From Actinomycetota bacterium (GTDB taxonomy: Bacteria; Actinomycetota; Acidimicrobiia; Acidimicrobiales; Ilumatobacteraceae), in NCBI GenBank assembly GCA_017853685.1, contig JAFMJD010000007.1:1-35900 (forward strand): 35,900 nt of DNA, given 5' to 3'. How positions within the stretch are numbered: position 1 is the stretch's first letter; each line of letters opens with the position of its first letter. The position numbers and the translations under genes are program-made. A model generated the notes under the pieces. It searched no databases. It worked only from the letters and a program-made list of their open reading frames with translations, and was not told the DNA's origin. Below are positions 15,529 through 24,091 of the stretch, piece by piece.

Positions 15529-17145
15529 GTGTCCAATTGGTGGGACGAACACGCCGAGCAAGTCGAAAACGGCGCCGAGCCCCTCGGGTCAGGCACGCAG
15601 GCCCCGTCGTATCACGAGGTCTATCCCGACCCTGTGCCGATGCCGTGGTGGCAGCCACTCGCACCCCTGCTTGCGGTGCTCGGATTCGGCTACATCGCCA
15701 TCCGCTCGGGTCGCCGCAAACTCGGTTACACGCAGTTGGCGCTGTACCTCGCCCTCGGCATTGCGGCACTCATCGTTTGGTACAACGACTTCTGGGTCGA
15801 GATCGTGGTCACCGAGTGGTACCTCATCGGCACACTCGCTGCCGTCTTCATCGTGTGCGCAGTGGCCCTTGCTGCCGCGGTGGTGGCATGGCGTGACTGC
15901 GAGCACTGGACACCGAGCGCCGCACAGGTGTGGAGCGCCCGTCTGATGACCGTGATGGCAGTGGCCGCAGTGGGCGCTCCAGCCGCCGCAGCCACCTACG
16001 TCATCGGCCCCCAGATCCAAGTGGCTCGCAACAGCTTCGTCGATGCGCCGGTGGCCATGCCGTCGGAACTCGACTCCACCACGCCCACCAGCGAGGTCGG
16101 TACCACCACCACGCTGGCAGTGCCGGGACAACCCACCACCCCGCTCGAGACCGTGCTCAGTGCCACCACCGATGTCCCCGACACATCGGCGCCCACCACC
16201 GAAGCACCCGCGGGCGAATCCCGCCGCGTGAACATCCTGCTCCTCGGCGGGGATGCCGGCCCCGGCCGCTGGAACCTGCGAACCGACTCGATGAATCTCG
16301 TGTCGATCGACATCAAGACCGGCGACTCGGCCATCATCGGTATTCCGCGCAACCTGAAGAATGCTCCCATGCCGCGCGGCGAACTGCGCAAGCAGTTCCC
16401 CAACGGCTTCGACGACCTCATGAACGCGATGTTCGTGTGGGGTGACCGCAACGCGAAGAAGGTGCGAGCCGCGTTGGGCGACACCGACGTACCCGGCGCC
16501 TCGCTCGTGTCGGCGAGCGCAGCGGAACTGCTCGGCGTGCGTATCGACGCGTGGATTCTGGTGGACATGGCCGGTTTCATCGATGTGATCGACGCACTCG
16601 GTGGCCTCGACGTCTACGTACCCAAGAAGGTGCCGGCGCCCGGCAACGTTCCTGCAGGCAAGCATCGGCTGCAGAAGTACTACACCAAGGGCTGGCACCG
16701 CATGGACGGCACCGACGCCCTGGGATTCGCCCGCTCGCGCACGGCCGACTCGGACTACTTCCGCATGGCGCGCCAGCGTTGCCTGCTCGCCAGCATCGCC
16801 GCGCAGAAAGGTGCGGGCGAATTGGCGACACACTGGCCAGCGCTCAGCAAGGTGATCGCCAAGCGTCTCCGCACCAACCTCACGAGTTCGCTGCTGAAGG
16901 ATCTGCTCAAACTGGCCGGAGTGGGTGTACAGGCCGCCCGATCGGTGGCGCTCACCCCGCCGCTCGTGCCTGGTGTGGGCTGGAACGCCAAACTGGTGCG
17001 CGAAGTCGTGGCCGACGCCATCGACAACGAGGGCAAGTACGCCCCGGCTCCCACCGACTCGGTCACCGGGACCACCAAGCCGATCGGTCAGGCCCCGAAC
17101 TCGGGCGTCTCCACTATCGGTGAGTCCTGCCGCACCAAGCCCTGA
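15529..17145 (+). CDS. LytR-CpsA-Psr (LCP) family cell-wall glycopolymer ligase
   Basis: A 538-residue membrane protein. Four hydrophobic segments are seen at about 41-58, 66-86, 95-121 and 138-160, then a Thr/Ser/Pro-rich linker (about 175-225) and an extracellular LCP domain (about 230-420). The LCP domain has VNILLLGGDAG, RTDSMNLVSID, IGIPRNL and DGTDALGFARSR, with the conserved Arg/Asp residues that handle pyrophosphate. LCP proteins attach polyprenyl-phosphate-linked glycopolymers to peptidoglycan. Most relatives have one N-terminal helix, so four is notable. The start at GTG 15529 is supported by the TAGCGT box 6 nt upstream. The C-terminus (to 538) is a low-complexity tail. Confidence 0.88.
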   Translation: MSNWWDEHAEQVENGAEPLGSGTQAPSYHEVYPDPVPMPWWQPLAPLLAVLGFGYIAIRSGRRKLGYTQLALYLALGIAALIVWYNDFWVEIVVTEWYLIGTLAAVFIVCAVALAAAVVAWRDCEHWTPSAAQVWSARLMTVMAVAAVGAPAAAATYVIGPQIQVARNSFVDAPVAMPSELDSTTPTSEVGTTTTLAVPGQPTTPLETVLSATTDVPDTSAPTTEAPAGESRRVNILLLGGDAGPGRWNLRTDSMNLVSIDIKTGDSAIIGIPRNLKNAPMPRGELRKQFPNGFDDLMNAMFVWGDRNAKKVRAALGDTDVPGASLVSASAAELLGVRIDAWILVDMAGFIDVIDALGGLDVYVPKKVPAPGNVPAGKHRLQKYYTKGWHRMDGTDALGFARSRTADSDYFRMARQRCLLASIAAQKGAGELATHWPALSKVIAKRLRTNLTSSLLKDLLKLAGVGVQAARSVALTPPLVPGVGWNAKLVREVVADAIDNEGKYAPAPTDSVTGTTKPIGQAPNSGVSTIGESCRTKP

Positions 17146-17163
17146 GCATCCGCCACTTGCGCC

Positions 17164-17169
17164 TACGCT
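17164..17169 (+). promoter_or_regulatory. Putative -10 box (TACGCT) of upp
   Basis: TACGCT with a 9-nt spacer to ATG 17179. The spacer includes GAGG, so a weak ribosome site is also possible. Confidence 0.45.
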
Positions 17170-17178
17170 GCGAGGCGC

Positions 17179-17835
17179 ATGAGAGTCACGGTCATCGACC
17201 ATCCGCTCGTGGCCGAACGCCTCGCCGACATTCGCCATGTCGACTCCGATCGGCCCGCCTTCCGCACGGCACTCGAGGAACTCGGGTCCATGCTCGTCTA
17301 CGAGGCGTGTCGCGAGTACCCGACGCTTGCAGTCACGGTTGACACACCCCTCGGCCCAGCTGCGGCCCGGAGACTCGCTCATCCGCCCGTGCTCGTTCCG
17401 GTACTGCGAGCCGGCATCGGCCTGCTCCATCCGGCGCTGCAACTCCTGCCGCACGCCGAGGTGGCCTTCATCGGCGTGACACGCGATGAGACGACCTTTC
17501 TGCCCGACGAGTACGTCGTGAAGATCCCGGCCAACCTGAGCGGGCGCACGTGCATCATCCTCGATCCCATGCTCGCCACCGGCGGGTCGCTCGCCCACAC
17601 TGCTCGACTACTCATCCGGCGCGGTGCAGATACCACGATCCTCGTGGTCTGCGCACTTGCCGCACCCGAAGGATTGGCGCTGCTCGAGGAGTCGGGTCTC
17701 GATCTGCATGTCATCACGGCGGCGATCGACGAACGCTTGAACGAACGCCGGTACATCGTGCCGGGCCTCGGCGATGCAGGTGACCGACAGTTCGGCGTTC
17801 CCTACAACCCCGACACCGGACCTCGTGGCCACTGA
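17179..17835 (+). CDS. upp: Uracil phosphoribosyltransferase
   Basis: A 218-residue UPRTase making UMP from uracil and PRPP. The PRPP-binding loop is IILDPMLATGGS (126-137); VPVLRAGIGLL (73-83), the conserved Arg-Asp-Glu of VTRDET and the C-terminal uracil-binding GLGDAGDRQFG are present. The length is normal. It carries its own TACGCT box, so it is probably expressed separately from the LCP gene 33 bp upstream. It ends 4 bp from the convergent phosphomannomutase gene. Together with cdd it supplies pyrimidine salvage. Confidence 0.95.
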   Translation: MRVTVIDHPLVAERLADIRHVDSDRPAFRTALEELGSMLVYEACREYPTLAVTVDTPLGPAAARRLAHPPVLVPVLRAGIGLLHPALQLLPHAEVAFIGVTRDETTFLPDEYVVKIPANLSGRTCIILDPMLATGGSLAHTARLLIRRGADTTILVVCALAAPEGLALLEESGLDLHVITAAIDERLNERRYIVPGLGDAGDRQFGVPYNPDTGPRGH

Positions 17836-17839
17836 GCCC

Positions 17840-19477
17840 TCAGGTCGACGTACCCGAGACCACGGCGTCGAGACCGTCGAGCAGCAGAGTCGGATCGACC
17901 CCCTCGGACTCCACGTACAACTTCACCTTCGCCTCGGTGCCCGAGGGTCGGACCTGCAGGCGCGCACTGCCGCACCACAGTCGCAACAGATCCGCTGCAA
18001 CTACATGCTCCACGGCCGTGACCGCGTACCCGCTCACTTCGCGAGGCGGGTGCTGAGCGAGTGATGCGACCCTGCGTGCAGATTCTGCAGGACTCATACG
18101 GATGGAACGCTCCGCTGTCCGGAGGTCCCCGAACGTGGAACGGATCACGCGGAGTCGCTCCTCGATGGTCGAACCCTCGGCTGCGGCGCAGGCTGCCACC
18201 TCTGCCATGAGGACTGCGGCGCTGATGCCGTCTTTGTCCAGCGGTCGTTGCGCCACGAGATAGCCGAGTGCTTGTTCGTAGCCGAACACGAAGCGCAGTT
18301 CGGGGTGATCGAGCATGGCCCGAGCAATCCACTTGAAGCCCGTGAAGGTCTCGATGTGGTGGACACCGTGCGCAGCGGCCAGACGCGCCAGCATCGACGA
18401 CGACACCAGGGTGGTCACCACCAAACGATCCGAACCACTCGTATGCCGCAGGATGTGATCGGCAAGGAGCCAACCGATCTCGTCACCCGTCAGTCGACGC
18501 CAGGCAACCGCTGCACGATCGGCCTCCGTGGTGCTCCCCGCGCGGTCGGGAATGGCTACCCCGAGCCGGTCGGCGTCGGGATCGTTCGCCAACGCGAGCG
18601 CGGCACCCGATGCACGGGCCAGTGCGATCACCCGATCCATCGCACCCGGTTCCTCGGGATTCGGGAACGGAACAGTGGGGAAATCGGCATCGGGAACCTG
18701 TTGCTCCGACACCGTGATCGGGGCGGCGAAACCCGCCCGTTCGAACACTGCGGCAAGCAGTCCGCCGCCAACGCCATGCAGTGCCGTAGCGGCGACGGGC
18801 ACACCTCCCACCGACGGCACGAGTCGCACTGCAGCCGCAAAGTCTGCATACCGATCGATGATCGATGTGTCCACGCGCTCCACCAGCACACGGTCATCCG
18901 GGGCAAGGGCCACGTCGAGGCCGACCGCCTCGATGTGTTCTGCGATGTTCGAGTCATGCGGCGCAACAATCTGCGCGCCATCCGCGAGATACACCTTGTA
19001 CCCGTTGTCCTGAGGCGGGTTGTGGCTCGCTGTCACCATCACACCGGCCGAGGCGCCGAGTTCGGTCACCGACCACGCGAGCACCGGAGTGGGCACCAGC
19101 GCGGGCAGGAGTCGGGCCCGGATCCCACGGGCAGCGAACACGCGGGCCGAATCCATTGCGAACTCGGCGCTGCCGTGTCGTGCGTCATGCGCGATCACCA
19201 CACCACGAGTGCGGCAGGAAGCATCGGTACGCACCAGATAGTCCGCGAGACCGGCGGCGGCACGACGCACCACCAGTCGGTTCATGCGATTCGGGCCGGC
19301 GCCGAGCGCGCCACGGAGTCCGGCAGTGCCGAATCGCAGCGAAGCACCGAATCGGTCGACGAGCCCGACGGAGTCGTGTGCATCGAGCAGCGATTGCGCC
19401 TCGGCTCGGGTCAGTGGATCGGGATCGGCGGCGATCCACTCCCGCACCGAGCGCACCAGCGATGCGTCCAGAGCCAT
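17840..19477 (-). CDS. Phosphomannomutase/phosphoglucomutase (alpha-D-phosphohexomutase)
   Basis: A 545-residue four-domain phosphohexomutase interconverting hexose 1- and 6-phosphates. The phosphoserine loop TASHNP is at 149-154 (Ser151), the metal loop DPDADR at 299-304, the sugar-binding GYEQALGY in domain 3 and the phosphate loop RPSGTE at 510-515. The length matches the PmmB/PGM-like branch of Actinobacteria. The products feed nucleotide sugars for envelope polysaccharides. ATG 19477 lies 4 nt after the stop of the PfkB gene, so the two are likely one operon driven from 20507-20512. Confidence 0.92.
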   Translation of the reverse strand: MALDASLVRSVREWIAADPDPLTRAEAQSLLDAHDSVGLVDRFGASLRFGTAGLRGALGAGPNRMNRLVVRRAAAGLADYLVRTDASCRTRGVVIAHDARHGSAEFAMDSARVFAARGIRARLLPALVPTPVLAWSVTELGASAGVMVTASHNPPQDNGYKVYLADGAQIVAPHDSNIAEHIEAVGLDVALAPDDRVLVERVDTSIIDRYADFAAAVRLVPSVGGVPVAATALHGVGGGLLAAVFERAGFAAPITVSEQQVPDADFPTVPFPNPEEPGAMDRVIALARASGAALALANDPDADRLGVAIPDRAGSTTEADRAAVAWRRLTGDEIGWLLADHILRHTSGSDRLVVTTLVSSSMLARLAAAHGVHHIETFTGFKWIARAMLDHPELRFVFGYEQALGYLVAQRPLDKDGISAAVLMAEVAACAAAEGSTIEERLRVIRSTFGDLRTAERSIRMSPAESARRVASLAQHPPREVSGYAVTAVEHVVAADLLRLWCGSARLQVRPSGTEAKVKLYVESEGVDPTLLLDGLDAVVSGTST

Positions 19478-19481
19478 GACG

Positions 19482-20498
19482 TCAGAAATCGACGAGTCGT
19501 CGCAGTTCGACCAGTGGTCGCGGCCCCACGTGCGAGATCACCTCGGCGGCCGCAATGGAGCCGAGTCGCCCGCACTCCTCGAGCAGACGGCCGGTGGTGA
19601 GACCGTGCAGGAAGCCGGCGGCGTAGAGATCACCGGCACCGGTGGTGTCCACCACTCGCTCGACGGGCACGGCATCCACATGGATCACCCGATCCCGGGT
19701 GACGATCACCGAACCGGCCTTGCCGTTGGTGATGGCCGCCAGATGGCAATCGGCACGCACCGCTTCGATGGCCGCGTCGAACGACGACACCTCGTAGAGC
19801 GCCCGCAATTCGTCGGCGTTCCCGAACAGCACATCGACATCGTGGGCAACGAGCGAACGGAAGTCGCTCCGATGGCGGTCCACGCAGAATGAGTCCGACA
19901 GTGTGAGCGACACCAGTCGACCGGCATCGTGTGCAGTGCACGCTGCCACGCGATAGGCGTCCTTGGCTTCGTCCCGGTCGAAGAGATACCCCTCGAGGTA
20001 CACCACGCGCGATGCGGCGATTGCGTCGGTATCGAGATCGCCCGCGTGCAACCACGACGACATGCCGAGGAAGGTGTTCATCGTGCGCTGGGCGTCCGGG
20101 GTCACCAGGATCAGACAACGTCCGGTGCGCTGCGAGCCCTCGGGACGTCCGGGCCGGAACGCAACGCCCACAGCACGCAGATCATGGGCAAAGACGAGAC
20201 CGAGGTCATCGTCGGCCACCTTGCCGATGTAGGCCGCGCGACCTCCGAACGAGGCAATCCCACACATGGTGTTTGCGGCGGAACCACCACTCATCTCCAC
20301 GGCGGTTCCCATCGAGTGATAGAGGCTCACCGCGCGATCGGCCTCGATGAGTGTCATCGAGCCCTTCAGGAGGCCCTCGCGCTCCACAAAGTCGTCGCTC
20401 GCATGGGCGATGACATCGACGAGTGAGTTGCCGACACCCATGACGTCGTACTTGGCGCCGTCGGAAGTCGGGTCGATCGACAACGGGTGGTCGGGCAC
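19482..20498 (-). CDS. PfkB-family carbohydrate/nucleoside kinase
   Basis: A 338-residue ribokinase-fold kinase. The N-terminal strand is KYDVMGVGNSLVDV, the substrate glycine motif SGGSAANTMCGIASFGG, and the PfkB signature DTTGAGD at 284-290, with the catalytic base Asp290. Proteins of this shape in Actinobacteria are annotated as adenosine kinase or sugar kinase; the nearby adenosine deaminase makes nucleoside attractive but not certain. GTG at 20498 was preferred over ATG 20441 because a TAGCGT box stands 8 nt upstream and the first beta strand would otherwise be cut. It is probably cotranscribed with the phosphomannomutase gene. Confidence 0.88.
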   Translation of the reverse strand: MPDHPLSIDPTSDGAKYDVMGVGNSLVDVIAHASDDFVEREGLLKGSMTLIEADRAVSLYHSMGTAVEMSGGSAANTMCGIASFGGRAAYIGKVADDDLGLVFAHDLRAVGVAFRPGRPEGSQRTGRCLILVTPDAQRTMNTFLGMSSWLHAGDLDTDAIAASRVVYLEGYLFDRDEAKDAYRVAACTAHDAGRLVSLTLSDSFCVDRHRSDFRSLVAHDVDVLFGNADELRALYEVSSFDAAIEAVRADCHLAAITNGKAGSVIVTRDRVIHVDAVPVERVVDTTGAGDLYAAGFLHGLTTGRLLEECGRLGSIAAAEVISHVGPRPLVELRRLVDF

Positions 20499-20506
20499 GT
20501 CGCCTG

Positions 20507-20512
20507 ACGCTA
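20507..20512 (-). promoter_or_regulatory. Putative -10 box (TAGCGT) of the pfkB operon
   Basis: TAGCGT on the minus strand, 8 nt before GTG 20498; no clear ribosome site. It faces the pepN -10 at 20534-20539 in the 48-bp shared region. Confidence 0.5.
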
Positions 20513-20533
20513 CCGCCCGAGGGGGCGTCGGCC

Positions 20534-20539
20534 TAGCCT
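20534..20539 (+). promoter_or_regulatory. Putative -10 box (TAGCCT) of pepN
   Basis: TAGCCT with a 7-nt spacer (CTCGGGG) to GTG 20547. It is divergent from the pfkB box, and each -35 region would overlap the other promoter's -10. Confidence 0.5.
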
Positions 20540-20546
20540 CTCGGGG

Positions 20547-23078
20547 GTGACCCCCGACCCGTATCGACTCCCCCGGACGGCGGCTCCCGTCCGCTACGAC
20601 CTCGAACTGGCCCCCGAGCTCGACGCTGCCACCTTCACGGGCCGGGTGCGTATCGAGTTGAGCGTGCTGGAACCCACCCGGGAACTCGTCCTCAATGCGG
20701 CAGAACTGGGGATCGAGTCCTGTGCAGTGAACGGTCAACCATGCGCAGTGTCGCTCGACGAGCCGCTCGAACGGCTCACCATCGCACTCCCCGCACCGCT
20801 CGGGCCGGGTACGGCAACGGTGGAGATCGTCTTCAACGGCACGCTCAACGACAAGTTGCGTGGGTTCTACCGATCCACGTTCACCGACGACAGCGGCGTC
20901 TCCCGGGTCATCGCCACCACCCAGATGCAGTCCACCGATTGTCGACGTGCGTTCCCATGCTGGGACGAGCCCGACTTCAAGGCGGTGTTCTCGATCACGC
21001 TCGTGGTGGAGCCCGAACTCGTTGCCATCTCGAACGGCCCCGAGTTGCATGCCGAGCTCCGCGCCGACGGCCGCCGAGCCGTCCGTTTCGCCGACACGAT
21101 GCCGATGTCCACCTATCTCGTTGCGATGGTGGTCGGTCCTCTCTCGATCACACCGGCCGTCGATGTCGACGGCACGCCGATGCGCATCGTGCACGTACCC
21201 GGCAAGGAGGCGCTCACGGAGTTCGGCATGGACGCTGCTGTGGCGGGACTGCGGTTCTTCGAACGCTTCTACGGCATTGACTACCCCGGCAAGAAGATCG
21301 ACCTCATCGCGCTGCCCGACTTCGCTGCGGGAGCCATGGAGAATCTCGGGTGCATCACCTTCCGGGAGTCATTGCTGCTCATCGATCCCGAGACCTCGAC
21401 ACAAGCCGATCAGCAGCGCGTGGTGGACGTCATCACCCACGAACTCGCCCACATGTGGTTCGGTGACCTCGTCACCATGAAGTGGTGGAACGGCATCTGG
21501 CTCAACGAAGCATTCGCCACCTTCATGGAGGTGGACGCCACCGACACCTATCGTCCCGACTGGAAACGCTGGACGAACTTCGCGCTCGAGCGAGCCGTCG
21601 CTTTCGAGGTGGACTCCTTGGCCTCCACCCGTACAGTGGAGTTCGAGGTGCGCTCGCCCCAGGATGCCGAGGGCATGTTCGACGTGCTCACGTATCAAAA
21701 AGGTGGGGCCCTGCTGCGCATGCTGCAGCAATACCTCGGACCCGATCGATTCCGTGATGGCATCCGGCACTACCTGTCGCTCCATGCCTACGCCAACACC
21801 GAGACGAGCGACCTCTGGGATGCCATCGAGCACGTCACGGGGGACCCCGTACGTCGTCTCATGGACTCGTGGATCTGGCAGCCCGGCTTCCCGTTGGTGA
21901 CCGCGTCGCTCGACGGAACGAACCTTGTGCTCCAACAGGAACGATTCGGTTACACCGACGAGGCACGCGGCGACGGGACGACCTGGCTCGTACCGGTGCA
22001 CATCCGCGAACTGGGCACCGACACTCGGCACACCGTGCTGCTCAGCGAGGCCACTACCCGGGTGGCGCTCGCCGGCCAGGGCGCGGTGATCGTGAACAGC
22101 GGCGGCCACGGATACTTCCGGGTCGCCTACGACGACACGCTCCGGAGTCGGATCGGGCGCGCTGAACTGACCCGCCTCGAGACCATCGATCGTTTCAACC
22201 TCATCGCCGACACGTGGGCCGCAGTGGTCGCAGGACGCCTGCACTGCGCCGACTTCCTCGCTCTCGTCGATGGATTCGTGGACGAAACCGATCTCGCTGT
22301 CTGGCAGGCCATCGAGGTGGGTCTGCGCGGATGCGACCGTCTGGTCGACGACGCCGCTCGACCGCTGCTCGCTGCCCGCATCGCCGACCTGGTGGGCCCC
22401 GCTCTCCAGCGACTCGGCTGGGACCGAGCACCCGGAGAGGACCAGTTGCAGTCACAGCTGCGCGGGTTGCTCGTGCAGATCCTCGGCACGCGCGGAGCCC
22501 ACGCAGCCACGGTGGATCGTTGTGTGCAGCTGTTCACCGACGGAATCGCCTCGCCCGCTGCAGTCGACCCCGAACTCTTCGCAGCAGCGATCGCCGTGGT
22601 GTCGTCGCTGGGTCAGTCGCAGCACTACGACATCTGCCTGCAGGCCTTCCGGGCCGCCAGCACACCACAAGACGCAGTGCGATTCCTCTACGCCCTCGCA
22701 GACTTCGATGCACCCGAACTCGTTGCGCGCACGGTGGAGTTCGCGTTCTCCGACGAGGTGAAGACTCAGAACGCCCCGTTCGTCATCGGACGAACCATCG
22801 CCAACCGCGTCCATGGACATCGGGCGTGGTCCATGCTGCGTGAGCGGTGGGCCGAGGCCAACTCCCGCTTCCCCACCAACACCATCGTGCGCATGGTCGA
22901 TGCGGTCAAGACGCTGGATCGCGCCGCAGCAGTGCAGGAGACGGCTGCGTTCTTCGCCGCTCACCCGATTCCGCAGGGAGCCAAGACGCTGGCGCAGATC
23001 CTCGAGCGTCAGCGGGTGAATGCCGCGATGCGCGAGCGGGAGTCAGGTGCCTTGGCCGCAGCGCTTCAGCGGCGCTGA
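20547..23078 (+). CDS. pepN: Aminopeptidase N, M1 metallopeptidase
   Basis: An 843-residue M1 zinc aminopeptidase that removes N-terminal residues from peptides in the cytoplasm. The exopeptidase motif GAMEN is at 262-266, the zinc site HELAH at 298-302, and the third ligand Glu321 in WLNEAF, the exact HEXXH-X18-E spacing. The N-terminal beta domain and a long helical ERAP1_C-like C-terminal domain (about 520-840) complete the normal eukaryote/actinobacterial-type architecture. No signal peptide is seen. Its GTG start has a TAGCCT box 7 nt upstream. The 3' end overlaps the convergent prenyl synthase gene by 13 nt. Confidence 0.95.
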   Translation: MTPDPYRLPRTAAPVRYDLELAPELDAATFTGRVRIELSVLEPTRELVLNAAELGIESCAVNGQPCAVSLDEPLERLTIALPAPLGPGTATVEIVFNGTLNDKLRGFYRSTFTDDSGVSRVIATTQMQSTDCRRAFPCWDEPDFKAVFSITLVVEPELVAISNGPELHAELRADGRRAVRFADTMPMSTYLVAMVVGPLSITPAVDVDGTPMRIVHVPGKEALTEFGMDAAVAGLRFFERFYGIDYPGKKIDLIALPDFAAGAMENLGCITFRESLLLIDPETSTQADQQRVVDVITHELAHMWFGDLVTMKWWNGIWLNEAFATFMEVDATDTYRPDWKRWTNFALERAVAFEVDSLASTRTVEFEVRSPQDAEGMFDVLTYQKGGALLRMLQQYLGPDRFRDGIRHYLSLHAYANTETSDLWDAIEHVTGDPVRRLMDSWIWQPGFPLVTASLDGTNLVLQQERFGYTDEARGDGTTWLVPVHIRELGTDTRHTVLLSEATTRVALAGQGAVIVNSGGHGYFRVAYDDTLRSRIGRAELTRLETIDRFNLIADTWAAVVAGRLHCADFLALVDGFVDETDLAVWQAIEVGLRGCDRLVDDAARPLLAARIADLVGPALQRLGWDRAPGEDQLQSQLRGLLVQILGTRGAHAATVDRCVQLFTDGIASPAAVDPELFAAAIAVVSSLGQSQHYDICLQAFRAASTPQDAVRFLYALADFDAPELVARTVEFAFSDEVKTQNAPFVIGRTIANRVHGHRAWSMLRERWAEANSRFPTNTIVRMVDAVKTLDRAAAVQETAAFFAAHPIPQGAKTLAQILERQRVNAAMRERESGALAAALQRR

Positions 23079-24091
23079 GGCGGCACTTTCTCGGCGATGA
23101 TGCCGTCGAGGTACCGCTGCGGCACCTCGAGCAAACCGTCACGAGTGCGGCTCGCGGGCACCACTTCCAGCGCGTTGCGTGCCAGTTCGTTGTAGCGGTT
23201 CACGAGGCCCATTGTGGCCTCTACTGCGCTGCTGGCGAGCACCGTCGCATGGAACTCGGCCGCTGCCGCAGCGTCGGTGGGCGCAGCCAGCATGGCGGTC
23301 AGGAGTCGATCCCGCGCAGTACCGGTGGCTTCCTGCACCGCGAACAGCGCCGGCACGGTGTACACACCGGCACGCACATCGTTGTTCACGGGCTTGCCCA
23401 TGAGTTCCTCGGTGGACAGCAGGTCGAGCAGATCGTCGATGAGCTGGAACGCGATGCCGAAGTTCATCCCGTAGCTGCCGAAGGCATCCGCAAGATCCGT
23501 GCGACCCACAGCAAGTGCGCCGATGTCACAGGCAGCTCGCATGAGAGCGCCGGTCTTGCCCTTGATCGACTCGATCGCGTCGTCCACGGTGCGGGTGGGC
23601 TGGCCCTGATAATTGCCCTCGAGACTCTGGCCGTCGCACAGGTCCGAGATCGTGACGGCCAGACTCATCGCCACGTCGGCCGATACGCGTGCGGCCTCCA
23701 CGCCGGCGCGGGCCAACATGAAGTCACCCACCAGAAGCGCCTGATTGGATCCCTCCACCGAGTTCACCGTGGGGACACCGCGACGCGAGAGCGCTTCGTC
23801 CATGATGTCGTCGTGCACCAGCGAGCCGACGTGCACGAGTTCTACTGCTGCGGCGCCCCGGCGCACCCGCATGTCCAGCGGCCGCATCGACATGGTGGGG
23901 TCGCTCGCCACGGCCGAGGCGATGGTGAGCAGGGGGCGCAGCCGCTTGCCGCCGGCGCGCAGCATCCGCCTCGACGGCTCGACCAGTTCGCCGGTGCCGA
24001 GCATGGACAGATCGAGTGTCTCGTCCACCTCGGTGAGGCATGCATCGAGATGTTCGATGGCCAGGAGTGCGTGGAAATCGGCAGCCTTCAT
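23066..24091 (-). CDS. Trans-isoprenyl diphosphate synthase
   Basis: A 341-residue polyprenyl synthetase. Substrate motif GKRLRP is at 48-53, the first aspartate-rich motif DDIMD at 94-98 (HDDIMD) and the second DDLLD at 219-223, both binding Mg-diphosphate. It elongates allylic diphosphates with IPP in the trans configuration. Chain length (geranylgeranyl for carotenoids/lipids or longer for menaquinone) is not certain; the residues before the first motif (VELVHVGSLV) suggest a longer-chain polyprenyl enzyme. The ATG overlaps the uppS stop by 4 nt (ATGA), so trans and cis prenyl synthases are coupled, and GGAGGT lies about 10 nt upstream. The tail overlaps pepN by 13 nt. Confidence 0.92.
   Translation of the reverse strand: MKAADFHALLAIEHLDACLTEVDETLDLSMLGTGELVEPSRRMLRAGGKRLRPLLTIASAVASDPTMSMRPLDMRVRRGAAAVELVHVGSLVHDDIMDEALSRRGVPTVNSVEGSNQALLVGDFMLARAGVEAARVSADVAMSLAVTISDLCDGQSLEGNYQGQPTRTVDDAIESIKGKTGALMRAACDIGALAVGRTDLADAFGSYGMNFGIAFQLIDDLLDLLSTEELMGKPVNNDVRAGVYTVPALFAVQEATGTARDRLLTAMLAAPTDAAAAAEFHATVLASSAVEATMGLVNRYNELARNALEVVPASRTRDGLLEVPQRYLDGIIAEKVPPQRR

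Noticed and set aside
20499-21194. N-terminal extension of the PfkB frame upstream of 20498
   Set aside because: It lies antisense to pepN, has no family resemblance and removes the shared promoter region.
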